Assembly (NCBI GenBank): GCA_947579665.1
Contig: OX388343.1
Span: 92,732,254-92,796,253 of the forward strand
DNA: 64,000 bases
Origin: Sympetrum striolatum
Taxonomy: Eukaryota; Arthropoda; Insecta; Odonata; Libellulidae
Direction: 5' to 3'
Under the pieces are notes generated by a model. It saw only the letters and a program-made list of their open reading frames with translations. It ran no database searches and was not told where the DNA came from. Position numbers and translations under genes: made by a program. Positions 11,641-24,500 of this stretch are shown here, in pieces. Every line of letters begins with the position of its first letter. The stretch's first letter is position 1.

Positions 11641-12270
11641 AGTCCCACAAATTGACTTTTATTTATTTATGTCAGGCAAAGGTGAGACCTTCTGGCCCCT
11701 GCATCCTTGTCCCAGAGATTCAACTTTTGTTTACAGATAATATACAAGGAAAACTATAAATTATATCCCTAAATGATTCAGTACATTAAAAGTTACATAG
11801 ATAACAACGATATAAAATACATAAACTAGCATACATTAAAATTGTTAAGAACCAGATGGATAAGAAAGATAAAAAAATATGAAATACAAATATATGCATA
11901 GATATATAAATGTCATTTTTTTAAAAGGAATAAACAGAATAGATAGATAGGAACATAAAAATAAAAAAAATCTGAAATTTGCATCATCGTGAGTCATATG
12001 TTAATAGTTTAATCGGATAAATAGAAGGGATAAAAAAATATACCATACAAACATATGCATATATATATAATCATTATCTATAAAGATTGTATAAACACTG
12101 AATAGATAGATAAAAAGATAAAACTATAAAATATTGTTGTTAAATGTGAATCACCACGAGTCATATATAAGATTAAAAGTTCAAATATCTTCAAATAGAA
12201 TATACAGATAAGGCAACACTGAATTGTTCAATAGATGATTCACGAAATCCATAACTACCTCAATATCTCC
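11641..12270 (-). mobile_element. Possible LINE 3' end, reverse orientation, and AT-rich DNA
   Basis: The stretch starts with a TTTATTTATT-type tract at 11657-11670 followed by a unique GC-richer segment, the same arrangement as the minus-strand LINE end at 4991. No RT coding can be read here. The rest (to 12270) is AT-rich with weak internal repetition. Confidence 0.3.
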
Positions 12271-14149
12271 AGTGTCATCTCTTCCCAGGGAACTCCATGG
12301 TTGAAAATCCTGGAAGTTATCTAACTAAAAACAGAAGGTAGAGAAAGAAAAAATTAGGACAGCTAATAGATATTAACAAAAATAGGGAACCAAGCTAAAT
12401 AAGTCCAAAATGCATTCTAATTTCAAAACGATTATAAACAATTAAATACTTATTTATCCTGTCTGTATCCTTTTCACACCTTCCTCAGTCCCTCCAGTGT
12501 CATCTCGTGCCTTGGAGCTCCATTCTTGAAAATCCTGGCAGATATCTCAGTAAAATCCGAAGGTATAGAAAGAGATAATAAGGACAGCTAATAAATATTT
12601 ATAAAAATAGGGTATAAAGCTAAATAGGTCCAGAGTGAAATCTAAGTTTAATGTGTTCATACACAATTAAATACTTATTTATCCAGTCTATATCCTTTCC
12701 ACACCTTCCTCAATCTCTCACGGGTCATATTGTCCCTTGGAGCTCCATTCTTGAAAATCCTGGCAGGTATCTAAGGAACAAACGAAGGTATAGAAAAAGA
12801 TAATAAAGACAGCTAATAAATATTTATAAAAATAGGGTATAAAGCTAAATAATTCAAAATGCATTATGAGTTTAAAATGTTCATAAACAATTGAATACTT
12901 ATTTATCCAGTCTGTATCCTTCCCACACCTTTCTCAAGCCCTCCAGTGTCATCTCCTCCCTTTTTGCTCCATTCTTGAAAATCCTGGCAGGTATCTAAGT
13001 AACAAACGAAGGTAGAGAAAGAAAAAATCAGGACAGCTTATACATATTAATAATAAAAGGGAACCAAGCTAAATAAGTCTAAATTGCATTTTTAGATTAA
13101 TATGTTCATACTTTAATTAAATACTTTAAATACTTATTTATCCAGTCTGTATACTTTTCATTTCTTTTTCAATCTCTCACGGGTCATCTCGTCCCTTGGA
13201 GCTCCATTATCTAAAATCCTGGCAGGTAGCTAAGTAACAACCGAAGACAGAGAAGTATATATCAGGGAAGCTTATACTTATTAAAAAATAGGGAACCAAG
13301 CTAAATAAATCCAAATTGGATTATAAGGTTAATATGTTCATAAAAAATTAAATACTTATTTATCCAGTCTGTATCCTTCCCACACCTTTCTCAGTCCCTC
13401 TAGTGTCATCTCGTGCCTTGGAGCTCCATTCTTGAAAATCCTGGCAGATATCTCAGTAAAATCCGAAGGTATAGAAAGAGATAATAAAGACAGCTAATAA
13501 CTATTTTAAAAATAGGGTATAAAGCTAAATAAGTCAAAATGCATTATAAGTTTAAAATGTTCATAAAGAATTGAATACTTATTAATCCAGTATGTATCCT
13601 TCCCACACCTTTCTCAGTCTCTCCAGTGTCATCTCGTCCCTTGTTGCTCCATTATTGGAAATCCTGGCAGGTATCTAAGTAACAACCGAAGTTAGAGAAA
13701 GTAAAAATCAGGACAGCTTATAAATATTAATAAAAATAGGGAACCAAGCTAAATAAGTCTAAATTGCATTTTTAGTTTAATATGTTCATACACAATTAAA
13801 CACTTTAAATACTTATTTATCCAGTCTGTATACTTTTCATGTCTTTTTCAATCTCTCACAGGTTATCTCGTCCCTTGGAGCTCCATTGTCTAAAATCCTG
13901 GCAGGTATCTAAGTAAACACCGAAGTTAGAGAAGTAATAATCAGGGAAGCTTATATAAATAAAAATATAAAATCATATTAATAAAAATAGGGAACCAAGC
14001 TAAATAAGTCCAAAATTCATTATAAGTTTTTCGTTCAAAAACAATTGAATACTTATTTATCCAGTCTGTATCCTTCCCACACCTTTCTCTGTCACTCCAG
14101 TGTCTTCTGGTCCCTTGGTGCTCCATTGTTGAAAATCCAGGCAGGTATA
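12271..14149. repeat. Tandem repeat A, about 222-240 bp period, with higher-order pattern
   Basis: The anchor TATTTATCC (or a close variant) recurs at 12451, 12676, 12900, 13135, 13357, 13580, 13814 and 14054, giving spacings of 225, 224, 235, 222, 223, 234 and 240. Each unit then carries a segment ending in AATCCTGGCAGGTATCT or a near variant. The units are not equal: the unit at 12451 resembles that at 13357, 12900 resembles 13580, and 13135 resembles 13814 (both long). The order is A B C D A' C' D', a higher-order repeat with one unit lost. A partial first unit lies at about 12280. No coding potential is seen. Confidence 0.88.
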
Positions 14150-15765
14150 GTTACGATTTCTACGGCATCTCCTCACTTCCAATCCTCGCAGCATCCCTTC
14201 AAATTACTTTTTTAACCCAGGGAATCATCTAAATAAGGGCAATGACGAGAGAATTAGAGTGAAAATAATAATCACATTTAAATATATAATAAAAATCACA
14301 AATTCCAACATTCAAAGCTAACTCAAATCTTAATTATTATCATAAGATACTTATTTATTATAATATTTACGATTTCTCTGGTTACTCATTTCTTCCAATC
14401 CTCGGCGAATCTCTTCAGATTGCTTCGTTATCCCGCAGAATCAACTGAATAGGGGACAAGACGAGAGAATTAGCGTGATAAGAAAAATAATCACATTTAA
14501 TTTTAAAATAGATTAAAAATCACGAATTCCAATAATCAAAGCTACCACAAATCTCAAATATTAACATAAGATACTTATTTACTATAATATTTACGATTTT
14601 TCCGGTATCTTCTCTCCTCCAATCCTCGCAGCATCCCTTGAGATTCCTTCAGTACCCCAGAGCACCATCATAAAAGGGCCATGACGAGAGAATAAGCGTG
14701 AAAAAAACAACCACATTAAATTTAAAAAATATAATAAAAATCACGAATTACAACAATCAAAGATAACGAAAATCTCAATTACTATTATAAGATACTAATA
14801 TACGATAATATTTACAATTTCTCCTCTATCTCATCACTTCTAGTCCTCGCAGCATCCCTTCAGATTCCTTCGTTACCCGAGAGAATCATCCTTATATGGG
14901 CCATGACATGAGAATGAGCGTGAAAAAAAAACAATCACATATAATTTAAAAATGTAATAAAAATCACCATTTCGAAAAATCTAAGCTAACTCAAATCTCA
15001 ATTATTTACATAAGATTCTTACTTACTATAATATTTACGATTCCTCCGGTTCCTCCACTCTTCCAATCCTCGCAGCATCGTTTCAGATTCCTTCGTTACC
15101 CCAGAGGATCATCATTATAATGGCCATGAAGAGAGAATTAGAGTGATAAAAAAACAATCACATTTAATTTAAAAATAAAAAAAAATCACGAATTCCAAGA
15201 ATCGAAGGTAACTTAATTCTCAATTATTATCATAAAATACTAATTTAATATAATATTTACTATTTCTCCGTTATCTCCTCTCTTCCAATCCTCACATTAT
15301 CCCTTCAGATTCCTTCGTTACCCCAGAGCATCATCTTAATTAGGGCCATGACGAGAGAATTTGCGTGAAAAAGATAACAATCAAATTTAATTAAAAAAAA
15401 TAAAAATCACGAATTCAAACAATCACAGCTATCTTAAATCTCAATTATTATAAAAGATACTTATTTTCAATAAAATTTACGATTTTTCCGGTTACTTCTC
15501 ACCTCCAATCCTCGCAGCATCCCTCTGGATTCCTTCAGTAAACCAGAGATCTATCTTAATAAGGGTCATGCGAGAGAATTAACTTTAAAAAAAGATCATA
15601 CATAATTTAATAATATAAAAAAATCACGAATTCCAACAATCAAAGCTAACTCAAATCTCTATTATTATTATAAGATACTTATTTACTATAATATTTACGA
15701 TTTTTCAGGTATCTCCTCTTTTCTAATCCTCACAGCATCCCTGCAGATTCCTTCGATAAGATTCT
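14150..15765. repeat. Tandem repeat B, about 216-224 bp period
   Basis: The anchor TTTACGATTT (or variant) recurs at about 14150, 14366, 14590, 14811, 15034, 15256, 15476 and 15694, spacings 216-224. Each unit holds a segment close to AATCCTCGCAGCATCCCTTC and another close to CATGACGAGAGAAT. It starts exactly where repeat A breaks off in mid-unit. Its last unit is truncated near 15760. Confidence 0.88.
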
Positions 15766-16379
15766 AAAATTAGTGACGAAGAAAGATTGGTAAGTGGAAT
15801 AGTATATATGGTTTAGAAGTATAAATAGCAGAATAATAGTTAATCACAAAATAGCATATATTACTTTATATTAGCATTGTTTTCTTTTAAAAGGTTTTAG
15901 TTTTTTGGTATACCTCACTTTGTAAAGGTATTTAGAATTTTTTCAAATATTCCTATACTTTTGTATTCTAAATTATGCAACCTCTTCATTGAAAGTATGG
16001 AAATGAAGCAAAGCCAAAGCACTTTCGAGTATGAACTCCAGCATCATAATGTATTAAACTACAGTACAACTACAATCACTATAATTAAAGTAGTTCATAG
16101 TTCACTAAGTTGCATGCGTGTCCTTTCAGTATCGTCAGAGGAATTTTTTTATTCATTCCCTGCATACACTTTATCTCCTACCAAACATTTTGGGCTTCCT
16201 AATTTATGTTTTATATTATAAGTTTGCTATTATTGTATAAAATCACGATTATTGGAGTAGGTGAAAAAATATCTACCGTGCAATGAATATCGAAAAGGCA
16301 ATGTATTTTGAAATTCCATATGTTGAGGATATAATTCAAGCAAAATACAGTGAAGTTAACAAATAAAAGTTTCGCTTAC
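15766..16379. other. AT-rich DNA, start of the triplicated block
   Basis: No gene seen. From about 16000 it has a segment (ending ACAGTACAAC) found again near 17390-17465 and 18355-18430. Confidence 0.45.
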
Positions 16380-19000
16380 CTAATTTAGAAATCCGCTCTC
16401 ACTCCGCTGTCCTCGGGTATCATCACTGACGAATCCTTTCATTGTCCTCATCCTTCGAAACGGGTATGACTTTTACGGGATTCTATTCTGGAAATCCGAA
16501 AAAAGAAAAAAATTTTCCCAAAAGCAGTAAAATAATAAATTGTCAAATTAGTAAAATTCGTTGAATTAGGCAAACATTTTGAATAAAGTAGGAAAGAGGA
16601 TACTTCGACCTTCAACCATGGATGCTTAAGGCATAAAGGAATTTGGATAGCGCTATGGAATATCTTAAGCAAAATTTCAGCTGACTTTCCGGCTATGACA
16701 ATGCACTGGGAGCAGAGGATACGGAAAGCATAATATCAATATGAATTGAAACAACATTCTCCTACTCACAGAAATTTACAATAAATTTGAGGGCGGAAGT
16801 GTATTTTTCAATCACATGGCATACTTCGCTAATGATTATTGTTATAATATTCCAGCATCGTGAAGTTTTGTATCTCTAATTAATAAAGCCGAGAACATGT
16901 TAATTTACGGATGAACTTTAAGTCTAAATTGTCCTCTATTTATAGGCTTAAATGGTATTATAACGGATGTGATTTAATGATAAAACAATAAATCATTGAA
17001 TCAACTATACTCATTCAAGCTATATTTAGTTATCTGACAAAGATAAATCAATAAATAAATCAATCATTTAATTCTCGTAATATGTATGAGGCAAATGATT
17101 ATGCAAACATTTTTTATCCAAAAATATTGATTCAGCAAGGAATCCCAAATCGTATGAACTGTACTATAACAAAGTAGATTATCATCTTTATCTTAATAAC
17201 ACCAACAAGGTTTCCAGAGTTAGATCATGCGGAAGTGACATTTGCATTTAAAGGAAGTAAAAACTTCCTTTTTTAAAGAAGAAAAATTATTTCTTTACTG
17301 CCTAAAACAACTCGCATTATGAGGTAAAGGAACCTTTACTGAAATAATAATATCATTCCTTTAAATAATAGAAGCCTTACATTCAAATTAAATACACGAG
17401 TCAAAGCCAAATAGTATTTGAGTAAGAATTGCAGTATCACAATTTATTAAAATACAGTACAACCTAAATTTATAGTAATTAAAGTAGAAGATACTTCATT
17501 AAAACGTATACGTTTCCATACAGTTTCCTATGAGTAATTTCAGAAACCCATTCTCTGCCTACAATAGAGTTCCGATATTAGGGTTTGTCATTTAATATAC
17601 GATCACTAAAATTGTAGAACTTCGCGATTTCTGGAGAATGCTACAAAATATCTACTTCATTTAGAACATAGAAAAGGAAATATATTTTGAAATTCTATAT
17701 TTAAGGATATAATTGATACAGAGTACAACAGGGACAATGAATATAACTTTTGCTTACCTAATTTAGAAATCTTAACTCCGGTATCATGAGCGAAGAATCC
17801 TCTCACTGTCCTTATCCTTCGAAACGGGTATGACTCATATGCGAGACCATTCTGGAAATCCGAGAAAATTCATTTTCCCAAATTCTGAAAATAATTTAAA
17901 CGTTAAATTAATAAAATTGTACAAAGCTAAATGACGATAACGTTTTCCCTACAACCATGTCCAGCCATGAACTTTTATCGGTAACTTTACGTTCCATTCC
18001 GTCACTTCGAAACCTCTGCACCCGTTACCGATAATGCCCTATTATACCTGGTTTGAAAAAAAACAAAAAACTAACTAGAAGAAAACGGGAGGGATTGGAT
18101 TCTGGTGGCAGAACACAAAATTACATAGCAATCATTAAATTTGCTGAAAATTATGAAGGTTATTTAATTCAATCATAAGTACTAAAACTTAAATATCATT
18201 ATATATTAATGCCAGAAACGAGAGACTAAATGTTAAGCGAATGAACCAACAAAAAATACTGGCATGACGTTGATATAAAGAAAAGAGTAATACATCGAAA
18301 ACTAACTGAAATATTCATATCTCACTTCATAATTACAGAAACTTAACTTTAAAAAAATTGATCGAGGCAAAACCAAAGAGTATACAAGTAAGAATTCCAG
18401 TATAATTAAGCACTTTACTAAAGTACAACCGTGATATAGATAACTTCAACTAAAAGGTACTTCATTAAATCGCATACACTTTCCTAAGAGTTATTTCGGA
18501 AAGCCATTCTCTGCCTAAACAAGAGTACCGATAATTAAGATTTGCTATTTAATATAATTATTCGCTCGCTAATATTGTGAAATGTTCCGATTATTGGGGA
18601 AGGCTATAAAATATCTGCTTAAGATAGAACATCGAAAAGACAATTAATTTTTAATTTGCAAAATTTGAGGATATAATTCAAACAGAATACGTTGAAGCGT
18701 ATAAATAGGACTTCCGCTTACCTAATTTAAGAGATCCAGTCTTCCGCTACCCTCGCGTATCATCAGGGACGAATCCTTCCGCAGTCCATTCCTATCGAAA
18801 GCTAAATTACTTATGTGGCAGCCCACTGTAGAAATCAGAGTAAATTCAATTACTCTAAAATCTAAAATAAAGTTATAATGTCATATTAATAAAATAAATT
18901 AACTAGGTAAACGTTTTAGCATACAGCCGTGGGAAAACATGAATTTGTATCGATATATTTTCGAAACCGGTAAAACCGTTACCCACAATGCCTCATGACA
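16000..19000. repeat. Three diverged tandem copies of a 1-1.4 kb block
   Basis: Two landmarks recur in the same order. The first lies near 16000-16073, 17390-17465 and 18355-18430. The second, starting CTTACCTAATTTA, lies near 16377, 17755 and 18718. The first spacing is about 1.4 kb and the second about 0.96 kb. Copies are clearly diverged by substitutions and indels. No open frame is shared. Confidence 0.7.
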
Positions 19001-20906
19001 CCCAGTTTGAAAAAAAACAAACGGTCACGTGTGTAGTTCCCGGTAAAAGCCTTAGCGAGAAATGACATAAGATGTCGAAGCACTTTTAACAATGCTTACT
19101 ATCATTACTTAATAACACCAAAAACAAGGACTAAATGTTAAGCAAATGCACAAACAATAGATTTTATGCACGCATCTGTTTCAAAGCAAAACGAAACTTA
19201 ATTACCGAACATAGGCGATAAATCTCATGCCCTAACACTATTGAAGGATTGTATTTAACGGAAATGAAATCTATTGCACTATCAGCTATAATCAATACAT
19301 CGTGCAACATGTTTAAGCATTTAACCAACAATTAAACATATTTCAACCGCCAATTCCGTTTAAGAATCCTTGACTCGAGCCTCGATCTCCCGTTTGCCGG
19401 GCGAATGCTCTTCATGGACATGTTAAGTAACCTCTCGGAGTACCGCGTTCCAGTCCTGGCAAAGTCGGACTTTTTCCTCCTATAAGATACAGCACCCAAG
19501 ATATGATTTTCTTATTAATCATAAAAGCTCAAGTGGAATCATTCTCGAAATTAAGAAAAAAATGTTCGTACTTGAAATTAATGACAACTACAACGAATGA
19601 CATTCGCAAAATAAGCTCCGGCTAAATCCCAAAGTAATTCGCGATGTAAGATGTCGGCTTCTATCGTTACCTAACATAACCGAGATTTTACATGAATTAC
19701 ATGGAGTAATAATGTGCATCGAGAAAAATTTTGTACGGGAAATTCTAATAATATTCCCTAAAAGTGATCGCATGAAAAATTTGTTTAAGATGTGTTATGA
19801 AACAGCTTTACAGGAAATCATGGGTCGCGACGAGCAACATCTTCACCAAGACCATGTTCGCACAAGAAGGTAAATTCAAATCAGTAACAGTTATTTTTAA
19901 AGACTTACCAAGTGACTGCTCCGGGAGAAATCTCGGCAACGACTGAGGACTTAACCGTCTCACTAGGTTTAAACAAGGTTGATCATCTCTGATTGGTCGA
20001 TTTCGAATTTTACGTCCTAAGTCCCGCTATCTTGTCTATTGATTTTAATTTTCGTATAAATTAATTATAATTAAATATGCATTAACGTATGTGAAATGAA
20101 ATATATTTCAAATTAAAAAGTTTAATTACTATAAAATTTTCCTTTAAAGTTATATTTTTTAATATAATGAATTGGATTATGCCACATTGCCTTTGCTCGC
20201 AAAATTTTCTTGGATTCTGATTGGCCGATTTTGAATTTTACATAGTCTCTTACATTCCCTAGTCTATTAAATTTAGCAATTCATAATTTTAATTTTATAT
20301 CAATTAATTTACACAGATGATAATTATCGAGTTAGAAAAATTAAGAATATAATTTTTTTTCCTTCAAGTTGTTTTTTTCGCTTTCGAAATATATTTCTTT
20401 GTTTTGGATAGCTCCTTAAAACAATTTAAATCCGAGGATACATATTACGTAATATGATATCACAATTATCACAACTTGTAGCCCTCCATCTTCCTTTAAG
20501 AATAGATTGTGTTTGGTTCATCGTCCTACTACACAAATTTATGTCGTAATTCTCTATACTCATTATACTTTGCCAAATCTTCCTCTGATTAATAATTTCT
20601 CCCTCGTTTACAAATCGGGCTTTTGAAGTAAATTGCACGATGGATGGCCTTCATTGCATTCTAAAGTAACTTCCCCTTCGAATATTTGTCAGCTGAGATT
20701 ATCAGTCCCATGTCGTAAACACTCATTGTATATCCACAGACATTCGTTGTGAGGAATTTAAAGGTTAGATAAAGGCCTCCATTGTGAAAAGAGGACAGAA
20801 CAATCACTTGCAAAGCTTGAACCCATATGTCTGAGAATGATGCCTTTTGAAATCTAAAATAATGAAATGATATTGTGATTATATTAGACCAAAGAATATT
20901 ATTCAA
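16380..20906 (+). repeat. Left arm of the large quasi-palindrome
   Basis: Segments here pair as reverse complements with the right arm. About 16430-16870 pairs with 25285-24850, 17160-17290 with about 24800-24680, 18715-20110 with 24545-23000, 20130-20340 with about 22930-22740, and 20650-20850 with about 21820-21620. The region 17390-18715 is a tandem duplication with no extra partner on the right. Divergence varies; the stretch around 19050-19150 is among the best matched. Confidence 0.82.
19371..19456. repeat. Back-to-back tRNA-like (SINE-type) sequences, left arm
   Basis: On the minus strand a B-box-like GGCTCGAGTCA lies at 19381-19371. On the plus strand a degraded B box GCGTTCCAGTCC lies at 19445-19456. 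The two tRNA-like halves point away from each other and share the DNA between them. Neither folds into a full tRNA with an acceptor stem. The mirror copy in the right arm is better preserved. Confidence 0.5.
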
Positions 20907-21456
20907 ATGCTACACTCATTACGCTACAGAAATATTACTTTACTTGATCATTGTAAACTCTTTTTGGAATATTTTCGTGAATGAAATCGCTTGGTTCTTT
21001 AATGAAGTACCACACTCAGTGATGTTTAACACCCTTGAATCTATCACATACAAAATCAGTGGAAAAAGATAAGTTATAGCTACATAATATCCCTTTTTAA
21101 ACCTATGGAATAAAATAAATAGTCTCAGACTGAATTTCACAGCAATGAAACATTTCATACAGATATTCATATCTCTTATTCGTTACATTCTTCGGGACGT
21201 TTTCAAAGATTAGCATTACCTTTAACTCCGGCATGAATCCATTCTGAGGCTTCGATTCCTTGACGATTCGTTCATCACAGTTGAGGAATTACATACCTTT
21301 TCATTCCTATCCAAGGATCAGAGCTGACTTTCTGCTGTTTCGTCCACAAAAAGCTTTTAACTTGATTATTGAACCCTTGCGTTGCACTTGTAACACTCTC
21401 ACTGTATAAACGTAATCCAGAAGTAAACTTGATCTTGTTCATCAAGTTATCCTCAT
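20661..21456 (-). pseudogene. Two exon-like segments that join in frame (21456-21297, 20853-20661)
   Basis: On the minus strand, a segment preceded by a TTTTACAG acceptor runs from 21456 to a donor AAAG/GTATGT at 21297. A second segment starts after a TTATTTTAG acceptor at 20853 and is open to a stop at 20661. Splicing joins them in one frame (an Arg codon split 2+1), giving about 116 codons, with a 443-bp intron. The second exon has hydrophobic residues (IWVQALQVIVLSS, then GGLYLTF) faintly like the TM6 area of SLC6 transporters; this is a weak guess. Its last 40 codons resemble an inverted copy at 21640-21823 on the plus strand (shared CGYTMS and SADKYSK). No further exons are seen, so this is a gene fragment or decayed copy. 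Confidence 0.35.
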
Positions 21457-21556
21457 CTGTAAAACATTTTAGCAATTGAAAATCACCAGTCTTTAAAACA
21501 CCACTTCACATACGACCCTAAAGGTTACCACGAGGCTTTGGCATTTTTGCGCGCTT

Positions 21557-24500
21557 TTGAGAAATTACGATCGTCTTCTTCCGAAAACTGAACTACGCGA
21601 AGGCGTTCCAAGAGCTATGACTAATGTCAGGTTACTGTTTGCTCTCGTCATGTTTTCACTATGGAGTCGTTATCTAACTCTAAAATTCTTTGTGGCGAAT
21701 TCTTGTGGATATACAATGAGTTCTAAAAACATCGGAGGGATAAACTCAGCTGACAAATATTCTAAGCAGAAGTTTCTTTTGGTATACGAAGGAGGCCATC
21801 CATTTTGTGATTTCCTTTTTTAGTGCATTAATGAAAAATATTACATCGATATTAGTTATACATGTGACTTACGTGTGCAGCAGTGGTTTTAAATATTAAT
21901 ATTTGTGGCTCTTAAAGGTAAAAGTAACGTCAATCAGGAGGATATTCATAAGGTGGGAAGAAATATAGAGTATGGATGTAATCTACATTTTGAATGAATG
22001 ATAGCACGGTGAAGGAAGCATTTCAAGAGGAAAGAATCAAGAGGTAAGATAATTTGGAGTCAGACCTGTATAAAACCCATTTCTTGTCATGAGATATTGA
22101 AGTTTCGCATTATAGAATGTCATACTTTCTTTTGAGTTCGTGCCTGCTTAAATTTCATGACTATAGGATAAGGCAACAATTAGAAAGCATTTATCAAAAT
22201 TGTGATTAAACATCAATCGAGTGAAATGAATTCAATGTGAATGTAATGTACGCTTTTGGTATCGTTAAGTATTCAACCTAGAGCATTAGTGTGGACCCAT
22301 AATAAACCTTGTTACATTTGATATAACTTCCAGAAATTTCGATGGAGTTAATTTCATGCTAGAAAGGTACCGTAATAAATATATATATATATCAAAGAAA
22401 GGATTGATATTTTTCTAAGACATCGACACCATCAAATTCCGAGAGAATTTAATTTTTAAAGCAATAATAGATTTCATAAATTATAATGTGTAAAAACAAT
22501 GTGAACGTGTGAGATAAGGAAATGCGCTAATCGCATTCTTTTGTTAATGAAAGATGAGAAGTTACGAATTGTGATAATTAGGATGTAATAATACGAAATA
22601 AGATTATACGAAGATTTGATTTCTTTAAAGACGCTATCCTATGTAGGGAAAATATATTTTTAATACGAAAATATTTTTTTTCTAATACTTCTCCGTAATT
22701 GCGAGCAATGGCTTGGTGACATCACCCAATTCATTTAGTGGAAAATATATTACTTTGCAGCTAAATTTAATGTTCTAAAGAATTATTTACTTCGCTAAAT
22801 ATATATAATCTAAGTGAATGCATATTTAATTATCGTACAAAGTTTACGAAATTGAAATAATTAGACTTGGGGACGGTGCGACGGACATAGATTTTAAAAT
22901 CAACCAATCGGAGAACAGCAACATTGTTTAAACCGAACATCCAATTCATTTCGTGAATAAAATGTGAATTTAAAGAAAATTTATATTCTTATATTTATTT
23001 ATTTCTATAAATATAATATATCACAAAAGTAAATGCATTTTAATTGTAATTATAATTTACGAAAATTAAATCAATAGGCGGGGAAAGAACGTTGAACTCA
23101 AAATTGACCAATCAGAGAGTATCAACCTTGTTTAAACCTAGAAAGACGGTTAAGTTCTCAGTCGTCGCCGAGATTTCTTCCGGAGCAGTCACTTGGTAAG
23201 TCTTTAAAATTAACAGTTGCTGATTTGAATTTACTTTCTTGTGTTAACATGGTCCTGGTGAAGATGTTGCTCGTCGCGACCCATGATTAAGCCAAATTTC
23301 ATAAAATATCTCAAACAAATTTTTCTTGCGACCATTTTATGGAATAATTATTAGAATTTCCCGTACAAAATATTTCTCAATGCATATTATTACTCCATGT
23401 AATTCATGTAAAATCTCGATTATGTTAGGTAACGGTAGGAGCCGACGTCTTACATCGCGTATTTCTTTGCGATTTAGCCGAAGCTTATTTTGCGAATGTA
23501 ATTCGTTGTAGTTGTCAATAATTTCAAGTACGTACATTTTTTTCTTAATTTCGAGAATGATTTTCGAAAATAATTCCACTTGAGCTCTTATGATAAATAA
23601 GTAAATCATATCTTGGGTGCTGTATCTTAGAGAAGGAAAAAGTCCGACTTTGCCAGGACTCGAACGCGGTACTCCGAGAGGATACTTAACATGTCCATAA
23701 AGAGCATTCGCCCGGCGAACGGGAGATCGAGGCTCGAATCAAGGATTTGCAAACGAAATTACCGGTAGAAAGTTATTTAATTGTTGGTTAAATGCTTAAA
23801 CATATTTCACGATGTATTGATTATAGCTGTTAGTGATAGACATTTCATTCCCTTTCACTGCGATCCTTCAATAGTGTTAGTGCATGAGATTTATCGCCTA
23901 TGTTCGGTCAAATTAATTTTCGTTTTCCTTTAAAACAAATGCATGCATAATATCTATTGTTTGTTCATTTGCTAAACATTTAGTCCTTGTTTTTGGTGTT
24001 AATAAGTAATTAGTAAGCATTGTTAAAAGTGCTTGCTTCGACAGTTTAGGTCATTTTACGCTAACGATCCTACCGGAAATCGAATTCATCGAAGGCAACA
24101 GAAATAATAATTAAGTTTCCGTTCTTAAGCTCGAATTTTATAAGCATAATCTACACCAACAAATTAAATAAATGCTCTATTCTTTAGTTATCTGTCACAA
24201 GAATAAAATTTCACCCATTCTTTTGTAGTTAGTCGTTTGTTTTTTTTCAAACTGGGTGTCACGAGTAATTGTGGGTAACGGTATCAGCGGTTTCGAAAGT
24301 TATCGAGACAGGTTCATGTTTGCCCTTGGCTGTAGGTTTAAACGTTTACCTGATTGAATTTATTAAAATGTCGATTTTAATTATTTTCAGATTTTAGAGT
24401 AATTGAATTTACTCTGATTTCTACAGTGGGCTGCACTATAAGTAATTTGCCTTTCCATAGAAAGGGACTGAGGAAAGATTCGTCCCCGAGGATACCCGAG

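Noticed and set aside
12271..15765. CRISPR-like array
   Set aside because: Units of about 220 bp with diverged sequence throughout, in an intron-bearing eukaryotic context, are satellite-type tandem repeats and not short repeats with unique spacers.
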